Below are positions 1 to 5,347 of a DNA stretch of 5,347 nucleotides, in pieces. The position numbers were made by a program, and so were the translations under genes. The notes beneath the pieces are model-generated. The model searched no databases. It saw only the letters and a program-made list of their open reading frames with translations, and was not told the DNA's origin. The stretch covers positions 1-5,347 of the forward strand of contig JAEWKB010000123.1 in NCBI GenBank assembly GCA_023386255.1, written 5' to 3'. Within the stretch, counting starts at the first letter, position 1. Every line of letters starts with the position of its first letter. Source of the DNA: Bacteroidota bacterium. Lineage in GTDB: Bacteria; Bacteroidota; Bacteroidia; Flavobacteriales; Flavobacteriaceae.

Positions 1-407
1 GTAAATATCCCCAAAAACTTAAAGTAAGATTTAAGGTTTTCAAGTGAGGTTGTAAGGTACTCTGTATTATTATTGTCAAGTGCAAGCTTTGCCTTACCTG
101 CAAACCTTGAAAGATAAAGGGTAGGAAATATAGCTATTACAGCTACAATCAGGTAAATGATGCCCAAGGCAGTACCACCAATAGCGCCCATCATGCCCAT
201 ACCCCCACTAGCTGTGTTTAACTCTTCGTTGGCCCCCATAGCAGCACCTCCGGCAATCATCATTAATGCAACCAAAATGTATAATGCAATGAAAATGAAA
301 CCTATTATTGATAAAAATTTAGCCCACTTGGCAGCTTCCCTTATAAAGCTTTGGGCTACAGGCGTGAATTGTAATTCGAATGAATCGAAAGAAGAATTGT
401 GTTCCAT
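1..407 (-). CDS. Small membrane protein, DUF5362-like, 3' end cut by window edge
   Basis: Function is unknown. Reading leftward from the ATG at 405-407, the frame stays open for 135 codons to the window edge, so the C-terminus is missing. The protein starts MEHNSSFDSFELQFTPVAQS and has a soluble N-terminus of about 28 residues. Two hydrophobic membrane segments follow, at roughly residues 29-53 and 76-99, separated by a Gly/Met/Ala-rich loop (GGMGMMGAIGG, residues 68-78). A polar stretch, KLALDNNNTEYLTTSLENLK, then leads into a new hydrophobic run at the edge (FKFLGIF), probably the start of a third membrane segment. This layout and the 'F..A.LALDNN....L..SL.NLK.YFK' pattern resemble small DUF5362 proteins of Bacteroidota; that name is from memory. 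The gene starts 38 bp after rocD on the same strand with no terminator or recognisable promoter between, so it is probably co-transcribed with rocD. Its inner-membrane location is inferred from hydrophobicity alone. Confidence 0.75.
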   Translation of the reverse strand, partial: MEHNSSFDSFELQFTPVAQSFIREAAKWAKFLSIIGFIFIALYILVALMMIAGGAAMGANEELNTASGGMGMMGAIGGTALGIIYLIVAVIAIFPTLYLSRFAGKAKLALDNNNTEYLTTSLENLKSYFKFLGIF

Positions 408-445
408 AAAATTGATTGGTTTTGGTTAGTAAATAATGTTGGTTT

Positions 446-1690
446 TTATTTTTCGAAATCTTTTAATGTTTCAGTAATAATCCTCACACAATCAAGCAGC
501 TGTTCCTCGTTCATTACCAACGGCGGCGCAAAACGGATTATGTTACCGTGGGTTGGCTTGGCAAGCAGTCCGTTCTCCTTCATGGCCATGCAGATGTCCC
601 ATGCTGTAGAGCTGTCTTCGGTATCATTAATAACAATTGCATTTAAAAGCCCTTTACCGCGCACCAGGCTCACTATGCTGCTTTTGCCACAGTACTCGCC
701 CATCTTTTCGCGGAACAGCCTGCCCAGCCTCTCGGCATTCTCGGCCAGCCTTTCTTCCTCCACTACTTCAAGCGCAGCTATAGCCACAGCGGCTGCCACA
801 GGGTTACCGCCGAAAGTTGACCCGTGCTGGCCCGGCTTTATAACATTCATGATGTTGTCATTAGCCAATACTGCCGAAACGGGGTATGCACCGCCTGATA
901 ACGCCTTACCCAGAATAAGGATGTCCGGCTGTACGTTTTCATGCTGTACCGCAAGCAGCTTGCCCGTACGAGCAATACCTGTTTGTACCTCGTCGGCTAT
1001 AAATAATACATTATGCTCCTCACAAAGATGTTTGGCTTTAGCCAGGTAGCCTTCAGCAGGTACATAAACGCCTGCCTCTCCCTGTATAGGCTCCACCAGG
1101 AAGCCTGCTATATTTTTCTCAGATTTAAGCACGGTTTCAAGTGCTTCTGCATCATCATAAGCTATTTTTATAAATCCTGCCGTATAGGGCCCAAAATTGC
1201 GTCGTGCATTCTCGTCATTAGAAAAAGAGATGATGGTAGTGGTCCTTCCATGAAAGTTATTCTCGCATACTATTATTTTAGCCTCCTGCTCAGCAATTCC
1301 CTTTTTTTCATAAGCCCATTTACGGCAAAGCTTTATGGCAGTCTCTACAGCCTCAGCTCCTGTGTTCATTGGCAATACTTTGTCAAATCCGAAATACTTT
1401 GTAATAAACTCCTCGTACCTGCCAAGCTGGTCATTATAAAACGCGCGTGAAGTAAGCGTAAGCGTCTGCGCCTGGCTCATCATGGCATTAATGATCGTTG
1501 GGTGGCAATGGCCTTGATTCACAGCCGAGTAAGCCGAAAGGAAATCATAGTACCTTTTTCCTTCAACATCCCATACATAAACACCTTCTCCCCTGCTAAG
1601 CACCACAGGCAGCGGGTGGTAATTATGCGCTCCGTACTTGTCTTCTAAGGCAATGGCATCTGCCGAACTCAATTTTTCTAAAACTGACAT
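446..1690 (-). CDS. rocD: Ornithine aminotransferase (ornithine--oxo-acid transaminase)
   Basis: This cytoplasmic PLP-dependent class III (fold type I) aminotransferase transfers the delta-amino group of L-ornithine to 2-oxoglutarate, giving glutamate 5-semialdehyde and glutamate. It thereby links arginine/ornithine breakdown to proline and glutamate. The 414 residues match the family along their full length. Visible residues include the Schiff-base lysine K262 in [13 protein letters not shown], the PLP-pyridine aspartate D233 in IADEVQTG, the phosphate-binding NTGAEA (109-114), T292 in HGSTFGGNP, and R386 in IIRFAPP. By alignment from memory to human OAT, Y24, Y54, F146, R149 and E205 match the ornithine-specificity residues Y55, Y85, F177, R180 and E235, which argues for ornithine rather than acetylornithine or GABA as substrate. 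The ATG at 1690 gives the expected short N-terminus ([20 protein letters not shown]). No Shine-Dalgarno is seen; the leader is AT-rich with a tandem repeat. The membrane protein gene follows 38 bp downstream. Confidence 0.96.
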   Translation of the reverse strand: MSVLEKLSSADAIALEDKYGAHNYHPLPVVLSRGEGVYVWDVEGKRYYDFLSAYSAVNQGHCHPTIINAMMSQAQTLTLTSRAFYNDQLGRYEEFITKYFGFDKVLPMNTGAEAVETAIKLCRKWAYEKKGIAEQEAKIIVCENNFHGRTTTIISFSNDENARRNFGPYTAGFIKIAYDDAEALETVLKSEKNIAGFLVEPIQGEAGVYVPAEGYLAKAKHLCEEHNVLFIADEVQTGIARTGKLLAVQHENVQPDILILGKALSGGAYPVSAVLANDNIMNVIKPGQHGSTFGGNPVAAAVAIAALEVVEEERLAENAERLGRLFREKMGEYCGKSSIVSLVRGKGLLNAIVINDTEDSSTAWDICMAMKENGLLAKPTHGNIIRFAPPLVMNEEQLLDCVRIITETLKDFEK

Positions 1691-1697
1691 TTAATGT

Positions 1698-1724
1698 AAA
1701 TTATAAATTCTGAAATTATAATTC
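1698..1724. repeat. Short imperfect tandem repeat in the rocD leader
   Basis: AAATTATAAATTC (1698-1710) is followed after TG by AAATTATAATTC (1713-1724), the same unit minus one A. Each unit is itself close to a palindrome. The pair starts 7 bp upstream of the rocD ATG. It could be a protein-binding site or simply the AT-rich, unstructured leader usual for flavobacterial genes. The rest of the 170-bp spacer (1691-1860) holds the DinB-gene terminator and AT-rich DNA in which I find no convincing rocD promoter. Confidence 0.4.
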
Positions 1725-1804
1725 CTTCTTGTGGAGAGAAATCACCCATTATCATGCAAATTAATAAAAAATAATATCATATTCTGTTTATTTTATATTA
1801 AATG

Positions 1805-1835
1805 CAAAGAAGCCCCACTTGTTAAGAGTGAGGCT
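1805..1835 (-). terminator. Intrinsic terminator after the DinB-family gene
   Basis: Reading leftward, AGCCTCACT (1835-1827), a 7-nt loop and AGTGGGGCT (1819-1811) form a 9-bp stem with one T-G wobble, followed by TCTTTG. The stem lies 25 bp past the DinB stop codon. On the plus strand the same stem would contain a C/A mismatch and lacks a following T-run, so leftward termination is favoured. The T-run is short, so termination may be partial. Confidence 0.7.
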
Positions 1836-1860
1836 ATCGGTTAGTTATTGTTGATGATGA

Positions 1861-2376
1861 TTAAAACGGCATGTCATCGGCACTTGGGCCATAGCTGCCG
1901 GGTAGCGGTATGTCCAGCAGCCTTAAGTACACCCCAAGCTGGGCCCTGTGATGGATGATTTGCGAATGCGCCATACGTATAACATCATATTTTGTACGGC
2001 GGCTGTGTATTGTGTCTCCACTGCGCAAAACCCACTCATCAGTAAATGACGACAAATCTGCGTTGGCAAGGGCGGTGCGGCCTTCAATTAAAGTCTCTTC
2101 AAAATAATCAAGCAATTCCCCGGTGCTTTTTACATCTTCAGGCTGATACGGATTGTTAAAAAAATCCAGCTCTGTGGTATGCAGCGCCATTGATACCCAG
2201 CCCGGCAGTTCAGCCACGTGTGTAGCCAGTCTCTTTAGGGTCATGCTTTTAGGGTGCGGCTGCCAGTCAAATTTTTCTGCCGGTACGCGTGCAAGCATTT
2301 TACGGGTTGTTTTTGCTTCCTGCTCCATTTCGTTCTGCAGCAGCGGAATAAGCTCAAGTGCGGTTGTTGTTTCCAT
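1861..2376 (-). CDS. DinB-superfamily protein (putative metal-dependent enzyme)
   Basis: The 171-residue length fits DinB/DUF664-type four-helix-bundle proteins. This superfamily usually binds a metal through three histidines and includes thiol S-transferases (YfiT, bacillithiol and mycothiol enzymes), but most members are uncharacterised; the substrate here is unknown. The N-terminal helix covers about residues 6-30. H53 in LATHVAELPGW is the likely first ligand. The C-terminal helix holds IIHHRAQLGVYLRLLDIPLP (140-159, with H142 and H143), followed by GSYGPSADDMPF, a typical ending for the Bacteroidota subgroup. The residue four before H143, where many relatives have the second His ligand, is Q139; a His sits at 137 instead. 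The gene lies 57 bp downstream of the WYL regulator gene on the same strand, with a 36-bp dyad between, and is followed by a terminator. Control by that regulator is inferred from position. The ATG at 2376 has no Shine-Dalgarno sequence. Confidence 0.88.
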   Translation of the reverse strand: METTTALELIPLLQNEMEQEAKTTRKMLARVPAEKFDWQPHPKSMTLKRLATHVAELPGWVSMALHTTELDFFNNPYQPEDVKSTGELLDYFEETLIEGRTALANADLSSFTDEWVLRSGDTIHSRRTKYDVIRMAHSQIIHHRAQLGVYLRLLDIPLPGSYGPSADDMPF

Positions 2377-2383
2377 AGTTATT

Positions 2384-2419
2384 GTGGTTTAAATTGTTTT
2401 ACAGTACAAAGTAAACCAC
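2384..2419. promoter_or_regulatory. 36-bp interrupted dyad between regulator and DinB genes (candidate operator)
   Basis: The perfect inverted repeat GTGGTTTA (2384-2391) / TAAACCAC (2412-2419) encloses a second in-register pair, TTGT (2394-2397) / ACAA (2406-2409), both centred between 2401 and 2402. It occupies most of the 57-bp gap and ends 7 bp before the DinB ATG. A near-consensus -7 element on the minus strand (TTACTTTG, 2414-2407) lies inside it, but I find no -33 element at the right distance. As RNA it could fold into a hairpin next to the start codon, but it lacks a T-run, so it does not look like a terminator. A role as the binding site for the adjacent WYL regulator is inference. 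Confidence 0.5.
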
Positions 2420-2433
2420 GGGTAGTGACAACC

Positions 2434-3405
2434 CTATGTCAGCAGGTTTTTGGCTCCTGCAATTTTTTCCAAACTTTTTTCGAGAAGATGTATGATCCTG
2501 TCCTTCAGCGCGTGTGGCTCCACCACTTCAATGTAATCGGCAAATGTCAGCAGCCAGCGTGCCAGCCCCTCCTCCAACGATTCGGTCAGGAAAGTCATTT
2601 CAACATAATTATCTTTAACCTCCTCACTTACAAAACCAAAGTAATGCCTTCGGTCCTGCATGTATTGTGCAACATGCCTGTCAACCTTTATAACAGCTTT
2701 CTGTAGTGTAAATGCAGCTTTAGCCTGTTTGTTCAGCTCGTAATATTCTTTGAGCGAAGTACGCTCCTGCTGCGGCATATCGGTCAGCTGCGCGCTTACA
2801 ATCCTGTCCGCGCGGAACTGACGGTACTCTTCCCGCAGGTGGCACCAAGCAATTGTATACCAGTTCTCGTGCTCATGGAAAATACCCAACGGTTCCACCA
2901 GCCTTTCGGTGGGTTCATCCTTACCGAAGGTTTTGTAAAGCAGCTTTACCACTTTCTTTTCGGCAGTGGCTTTAAGCAGTACATCCAGGCTGTCGGGCGG
3001 CGGTGTACTGTTGCGCTTCCTCTCAAAAACAATGATGTTTTCCTCAAGGTTTTCCACCAGGTCCTTCTCGGTACCGCGCAGTACGGCCTTTACCTTAAAC
3101 ATGGCCGATGTAAAGTTTTGCCCCAGGGCATTATCGGTAAACCGTGCCATAAGCTTCTCGGCGGTAACAAATGCCATGGCTTCTTCGCGGGTAAACATTA
3201 CAGGCGGCAGGCGGTAACCGTCAACTAAGGAATAGCCCACACCGGCTTCGCCATATAGCGGTACACCTGCTTCCTCCAGTGTACGGATATCCCTGTACAC
3301 CGTGCGCAGGCTGATGCCGAATCTGTCGGCAAGGTCCTGCGCCTTCACAACCTTTTTAGATTGTAGCTGGATAAGTATGGCTGTAATTCGGTCGAAGCGG
3401 TTCAT
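2434..3405 (-). CDS. YafY-type transcriptional regulator (HTH_11 + WYL + WCX domains)
   Basis: This is a 323-residue DNA-binding regulator, a typical length for the YafY/DeoR-like WYL family. The N-terminal winged helix-turn-helix spans about residues 1-60, with a helix-turn-helix at 21-43 (KAQDLADRFGISLRTVYRDI at 21-40) and a wing at GVGYSLVDGYRLPP (55-68). A linker of about 70-135 follows. The WYL domain covers about 138-210, with NWYTIAWC (181-188; WYT in place of WYL) and YRQFRADRI (194-202), the arginine-rich strand that in this fold helps bind ligands, often nucleic acid or nucleotides. The C-terminal WCX region is about 235-312. The effector is unknown. The ATG at 3405 gives the canonical start MNRFDRITAILIQLQSKK. 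It lies only 18 bp from the osmC terminator stem, and a perfect -7 box ends 4 nt before it. The DinB-family gene is downstream and the likely target. Confidence 0.93.
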   Translation of the reverse strand: MNRFDRITAILIQLQSKKVVKAQDLADRFGISLRTVYRDIRTLEEAGVPLYGEAGVGYSLVDGYRLPPVMFTREEAMAFVTAEKLMARFTDNALGQNFTSAMFKVKAVLRGTEKDLVENLEENIIVFERKRNSTPPPDSLDVLLKATAEKKVVKLLYKTFGKDEPTERLVEPLGIFHEHENWYTIAWCHLREEYRQFRADRIVSAQLTDMPQQERTSLKEYYELNKQAKAAFTLQKAVIKVDRHVAQYMQDRRHYFGFVSEEVKDNYVEMTFLTESLEEGLARWLLTFADYIEVVEPHALKDRIIHLLEKSLEKIAGAKNLLT

Positions 3406-3409
3406 AAAC

Positions 3410-3417
3410 CAAATGTA
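3410..3417 (-). promoter_or_regulatory. Candidate -7 promoter element of the WYL regulator gene
   Basis: The minus strand reads TACATTTG, a perfect match to the Bacteroidota -7 consensus TAnnTTTG, followed by GTTT and then the ATG at 3405. A start site 4-6 nt past this box would fall on or beside the ATG, implying a leaderless mRNA. The matching -33 TTTG is not visible; its expected position (around 3437-3441) falls in the osmC terminator hairpin. Confidence 0.5.
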
Positions 3418-3444
3418 TAAAAAAAGCCTCTTTGTCAGAGGCTT
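3418..3444 (-). terminator. Intrinsic terminator after the OsmC-family gene
   Basis: Reading leftward, AAGCCTCT (3444-3437), a 5-nt loop and AGAGGCTT (3431-3424) form a perfect 8-bp stem. A run of seven T ends at 3419, its first two bases lying in the stem. The stem begins 19 bp past the osmC stop codon. The T-run on the minus strand fixes the direction. It should separate osmC transcription from the regulator gene that starts 18 bp beyond the stem. Confidence 0.88.
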
Positions 3445-3463
3445 CTTATATATGGAAAATCTT

Positions 3464-3880
3464 CTAAGGATTTACCAGAGTAGCGTTTGATGATATATCG
3501 GTATTTAATAATCTGGAAATAGGACAGTTAGTTTCCGCCTTTTTTACCAGCTGCTGGAACTCGTCTGTTTCAATACCTGTTATCCTTGCCAGCACATTGA
3601 GGTGTGAGCTTACCACACTGCCGTTCTGAAAATCAACGTCACACTTAGTTTCGATAGAAGCTACTTCATAGCCTGCCTCGTTAACATAAGCTGTAAGCTG
3701 CATAGTAAAGCAGCCTGCATGTGCGGCGGCTATAAGCTCCTCCGGGTTGGTGCCCACGCCAGATTCAAATCGGGTTTTAAATGAATATTGCGTGTTGCTC
3801 AGCACTCCGCTTTGCGTGCTTATTTTACCGTCGCCTTCTTTAAGCGAACCTGCCCAAACGGCTGTTGCATTTCTTTTCAT
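3464..3880 (-). CDS. OsmC-family peroxidase-like protein
   Basis: This family reduces organic hydroperoxides with a reactive cysteine pair in the cytoplasm (OsmC/Ohr thiol peroxidases). The 138-residue length is normal for the OsmC branch. The visible signature is R37 (KTRFESG), the glutamates E47/E48 in [17 protein letters not shown], the peroxidatic cysteine C57 and the resolving cysteine C119 in [10 protein letters not shown]; all catalytic positions are present. The start [20 protein letters not shown] matches OsmC proteins of about 140 residues ('K.A.A.W.G.L..G.G'), which favours the OsmC over the Ohr subgroup. The ATG at 3880 is preceded by AGGATC, too close to be a good Shine-Dalgarno. 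A near-perfect 22-bp palindrome lies over the probable promoter, suggesting dedicated repression. A terminator follows the gene, so it is probably monocistronic. Disulfide reductant and exact substrate cannot be read from sequence. Confidence 0.93.
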   Translation of the reverse strand: MKRNATAVWAGSLKEGDGKISTQSGVLSNTQYSFKTRFESGVGTNPEELIAAAHAGCFTMQLTAYVNEAGYEVASIETKCDVDFQNGSVVSSHLNVLARITGIETDEFQQLVKKAETNCPISRLLNTDISSNATLVNP

Positions 3881-3898
3881 GATCCTGATATTTAGTTG

Positions 3899-3940
3899 GT
3901 TTAATTTTATAAAGTTAAACTATACTGAAATACATGAAAA
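3899..3940 (-). promoter_or_regulatory. Probable osmC promoter overlapped by a 22-bp palindrome
   Basis: On the minus strand, TTTT (3940-3937), a 19-bp spacer and TAACTTTA (3917-3910) approximate the Bacteroidota -33/-7 pair (TTTG, TAnnTTTG), placing the start site about 25 nt before the ATG. The palindrome at 3899-3920, read on plus as GTTTAATTTTATAAAGTTAA plus AC, pairs at 10 of 11 positions; only 3905/3914 fails. It covers the -7 element, a typical position for a repressor operator. The promoter match is imperfect and the operator role is inferred. Confidence 0.45.
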
Positions 3941-3981
3941 AACGATTATTGGTAATTAACAATTCCTTAACAACATTACAC

Positions 3982-4539
3982 CTATTGCGGTTTTTGTAAA
4001 AGCTCAAGTAATTTTAGCGTTACATTCCAATTGCGGGTCGTGGCTCTTACCTTAAGTTTAGATTCGATTAGATTGTTAGAAAGTTTAGATTCCGAAGCTT
4101 TTGTCTGGAGCTTAAAGTAAAGCACATCATCCACCACTTCAATAAGGTCATGCCCTATCGGCGCCTCACGCAGCCTTTGCATATTTTCAGGTGAAGGCGC
4201 TTCGGAAAGAAAAGTTACGTACAACTTTTTGCTTCCGGCTCCTTCCGGTTCACGCTGGCTCACAAACGGATTATTATCTACAGCCTTTTCAACATCTTTG
4301 GCATCAAGTATAAAAACAGTAACGTCAAAACCGTAATGCCCTTCAATAAGCGCTTCAACACTGGCGGCTACTTTTTCTTTTGAGCGTGTAGTGCTGCCGA
4401 AGATAACATTACCGCTCTGTATGTACGTTTTAACATTGGTATAACCTACACTTTCCATCAGGTTGCGCAGCTCTTCCATTTTGATGATCTTTTTTCCGCT
4501 GACGTTAATGCCGCGGAGCAGGGCAAGGTATGTGGGCAT
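3982..4539 (-). CDS. DUF1697 family protein
   Basis: DUF1697 is a widespread bacterial family of unknown biochemical function, so none is assigned. The 185 residues match the usual length and carry the family landmarks: LALLRGINVSGKKIIKMEEL (5-24), TYIQSGNVIF (38-47), and the C-terminal KLSNNLIESKLKVRATTRNW (152-171). The middle, about residues 69-145, alternates strands and helices (FDVTVFILDA, KKLYVTFLSE, DDVLYFKLQ) as expected for an alpha/beta ferredoxin-like arrangement. No signal peptide or membrane segment is visible, so it is likely cytoplasmic. The ATG at 4539 begins at the conserved N-terminal motif and is clearly the right start. It is divergent from rlmD across 124 bp and lies 101 bp upstream of osmC on the same strand. 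I see no terminator in that gap, so some read-through into osmC is possible. No clear promoter was found for this gene. Confidence 0.93.
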   Translation of the reverse strand: MPTYLALLRGINVSGKKIIKMEELRNLMESVGYTNVKTYIQSGNVIFGSTTRSKEKVAASVEALIEGHYGFDVTVFILDAKDVEKAVDNNPFVSQREPEGAGSKKLYVTFLSEAPSPENMQRLREAPIGHDLIEVVDDVLYFKLQTKASESKLSNNLIESKLKVRATTRNWNVTLKLLELLQKPQ

Positions 4540-4626
4540 AGTTTATGGTTTGGTGTTTGATGTTTCGTGTTAAGCTAATATACAATATTTACATTTTCCG
4601 ATGTTATAAAACAGCTTTCAAAATAT

Positions 4627-4659
4627 TTTCCGCAATTTAAACCCAAACCCGTATTTTTG
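4627..4659 (+). promoter_or_regulatory. Candidate rlmD promoter (-33 TTTC, -7 TATTTTTG)
   Basis: TATTTTTG at 4652-4659 is a perfect TAnnTTTG -7 element. TTTC at 4627-4630, 21 bp upstream, matches 3 of 4 bases of the -33 TTTG. CCGC (4660-4663) then leads directly into the ATG, so the predicted transcript would be leaderless or nearly so. The rest of the 124-bp divergent spacer (4540-4651) is AT-rich, and I see no other feature in it. Confidence 0.55.
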
Positions 4660-4663
4660 CCGC

Positions 4664-5347
4664 ATGGGAAAAAAGAAGAAAACAGACAAGATAGTTTTCA
4701 ATAATGTAGAAGTGCTTGACGCCGGCGCAAAAGGCGTATCGGTAGCCAAGGCGCCTGATGGTAAAGTGATATTTATTCCGCGTGTGGTGCCGGGCGATGT
4801 GGTTGATGTGCAAACCTTCAAAAAACGTAAAGCGTACTATGAGGGGAAGGCCGTGCATTTCCACGAATATTCGGCTGACAGGGTGATACCACCATGCCAG
4901 CATTTTGGGCCGTGCGGCGGCTGCAAGTGGCAGAACATGAAGTATGAAAAGCAGCTGTTCTACAAGAACCGTGAAGTATACAACCACCTGAAGCGCATCG
5001 GTAAAATTGAACTGCCGGAGTTTGAACCTATAAAAGGCAGCGACAAGCAGTTCTTCTACCGCAATAAGATGGATTTCTCCTTCAGCAATGCCCGCTGGAT
5101 CACTGAGGATGAGGCCGTGAACGGTGTTGAAATTGATGACCGCAATGCATTAGGCTTCCATATTCCAAGGATGTGGGACAAGATTCTCAACATTGTAAAA
5201 TGCCACCTGCAGGAAGACCCAAGCAACATGATACGCAATGCCATACGTGATTTTGCCGTTGAGCATAACCTGGCGTTCTTCAACCCGCGCGAACACTCGG
5301 GATTGCTGCGCACTCTCATGATACGGACCGCTTCAACAGGTGAGATA
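4664..5347 (+). CDS. rlmD: 23S rRNA (uracil-C5)-methyltransferase RlmD/RumA family, 3' end cut by window edge
   Basis: RlmD methylates C5 of a specific uridine in 23S rRNA (U1939 in E. coli numbering) using S-adenosylmethionine. The frame is open for 228 codons to the window edge, about half of the roughly 470-residue protein expected in this group. The N-terminus MGKKKKTDKIVFNNVEVLDA leads into a TRAM-type RNA-binding beta-barrel (about 10-68, including GVSVAKAPDGKVIFIPRVVP at 24-43). The iron-sulfur cluster motif follows: C78, C84 and C87 (CQHFGPCGGCKW, Cx5Cx2C), with a fourth cysteine C180 in VKCHLQ. YRNKMDFSFS (132-141) is a conserved family block. The SAM-binding fold and catalytic cysteine lie beyond the edge. 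The four-cysteine cluster favours RlmD over TrmA. The RlmCD-type alternative cannot be excluded without the C-terminus. The ATG at 4664 sits 4 nt past a -7 promoter box. Confidence 0.93.
   Translation, partial: MGKKKKTDKIVFNNVEVLDAGAKGVSVAKAPDGKVIFIPRVVPGDVVDVQTFKKRKAYYEGKAVHFHEYSADRVIPPCQHFGPCGGCKWQNMKYEKQLFYKNREVYNHLKRIGKIELPEFEPIKGSDKQFFYRNKMDFSFSNARWITEDEAVNGVEIDDRNALGFHIPRMWDKILNIVKCHLQEDPSNMIRNAIRDFAVEHNLAFFNPREHSGLLRTLMIRTASTGEI

Noticed and set aside
399..1049. Long plus-strand open frame opposite the 3' part of rocD
   Set aside because: It lies opposite a full-length, highly conserved ornithine aminotransferase and its translation shows no recognisable family; it is an antisense by-product of rocD codon usage.
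1757..1764. TTAATTTG on the minus strand as the rocD -7 promoter element
   Set aside because: It differs from TAnnTTTG at one of the fixed positions and has no TTTG-like -33 partner at 17-23 bp, so I did not annotate it.
2434..3405. WYL-domain protein as a sign of a phage-defence or CRISPR-linked island
   Set aside because: WYL regulators do occur in such loci, but this one has the plain YafY architecture and its neighbours are DinB, OsmC and DUF1697 genes. No defence effector, CRISPR repeat or mobile-element gene is visible.
3881..3886. AGGATC before the osmC ATG as a Shine-Dalgarno site
   Set aside because: Only two bases separate AGGA from the ATG, too close for a functional site, and no other gene here shows such a motif.
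3949..3962. AT-rich palindrome TTGGTAATTAACAA as a terminator for the DUF1697 gene
   Set aside because: It pairs at 6 of 7 positions but has no loop to allow a stable RNA hairpin and too little GC; chance symmetry in AT-rich DNA is the simpler reading.
4618..4987. Minus-strand open frames opposite the start of rlmD
   Set aside because: They overlap the clearly coding RlmD N-terminus with its Cx5Cx2C cluster and have no family features of their own.

Overview
The window looks like ordinary chromosome from a Bacteroidota bacterium, most likely Flavobacteriaceae (Flavobacterium-like). Three things point there. Coding DNA is of moderate GC while the spacers are very AT-rich. Start codons lack Shine-Dalgarno sequences. 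Two start codons are preceded by perfect matches to the Bacteroidota -7 promoter element TAnnTTTG. The protein families present (a small DUF5362-like membrane protein, ornithine aminotransferase, DinB, YafY-type WYL regulator, OsmC, DUF1697, RlmD) are common in that group. I see no rRNA, tRNA, CRISPR array, insertion sequence or phage gene.

Layout: six genes read leftward and one rightward. From right to left, rlmD (23S rRNA m5U methyltransferase, cut by the right edge) runs rightward from 4664. It is divergent from a DUF1697 gene (3982-4539) across a 124-bp spacer. Leftward there follow an OsmC-family peroxidase-like gene (3464-3880) with its own terminator, a YafY-type WYL transcriptional regulator (2434-3405), and a DinB-superfamily gene (1861-2376) with its own terminator. 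Next come rocD, ornithine aminotransferase (446-1690), and a small membrane protein cut by the left edge (start at 407). The longest gene-free stretch is the 170 bp between rocD and the DinB gene; no stretch reaches 300 bp.

How the genes may work together: the regulator and the DinB gene (57-bp gap) form a likely regulator-target pair. rocD and the membrane protein gene (38-bp gap, no terminator) are probably co-transcribed. rocD links arginine/ornithine breakdown to glutamate and proline. OsmC detoxifies organic hydroperoxides. RlmD is ribosome housekeeping.

The genes themselves are conventional, and I do not see a new multi-gene system. The more interesting signals lie in the spacers: a near-perfect 22-bp palindrome over the probable osmC promoter, a 36-bp dyad between the regulator and the DinB gene, a 7-mer (TGGTTTA) recurring in the three spacers around osmC, the regulator and dinB, and two genes whose -7 boxes end exactly 4 nt before the ATG, which implies leaderless mRNAs.
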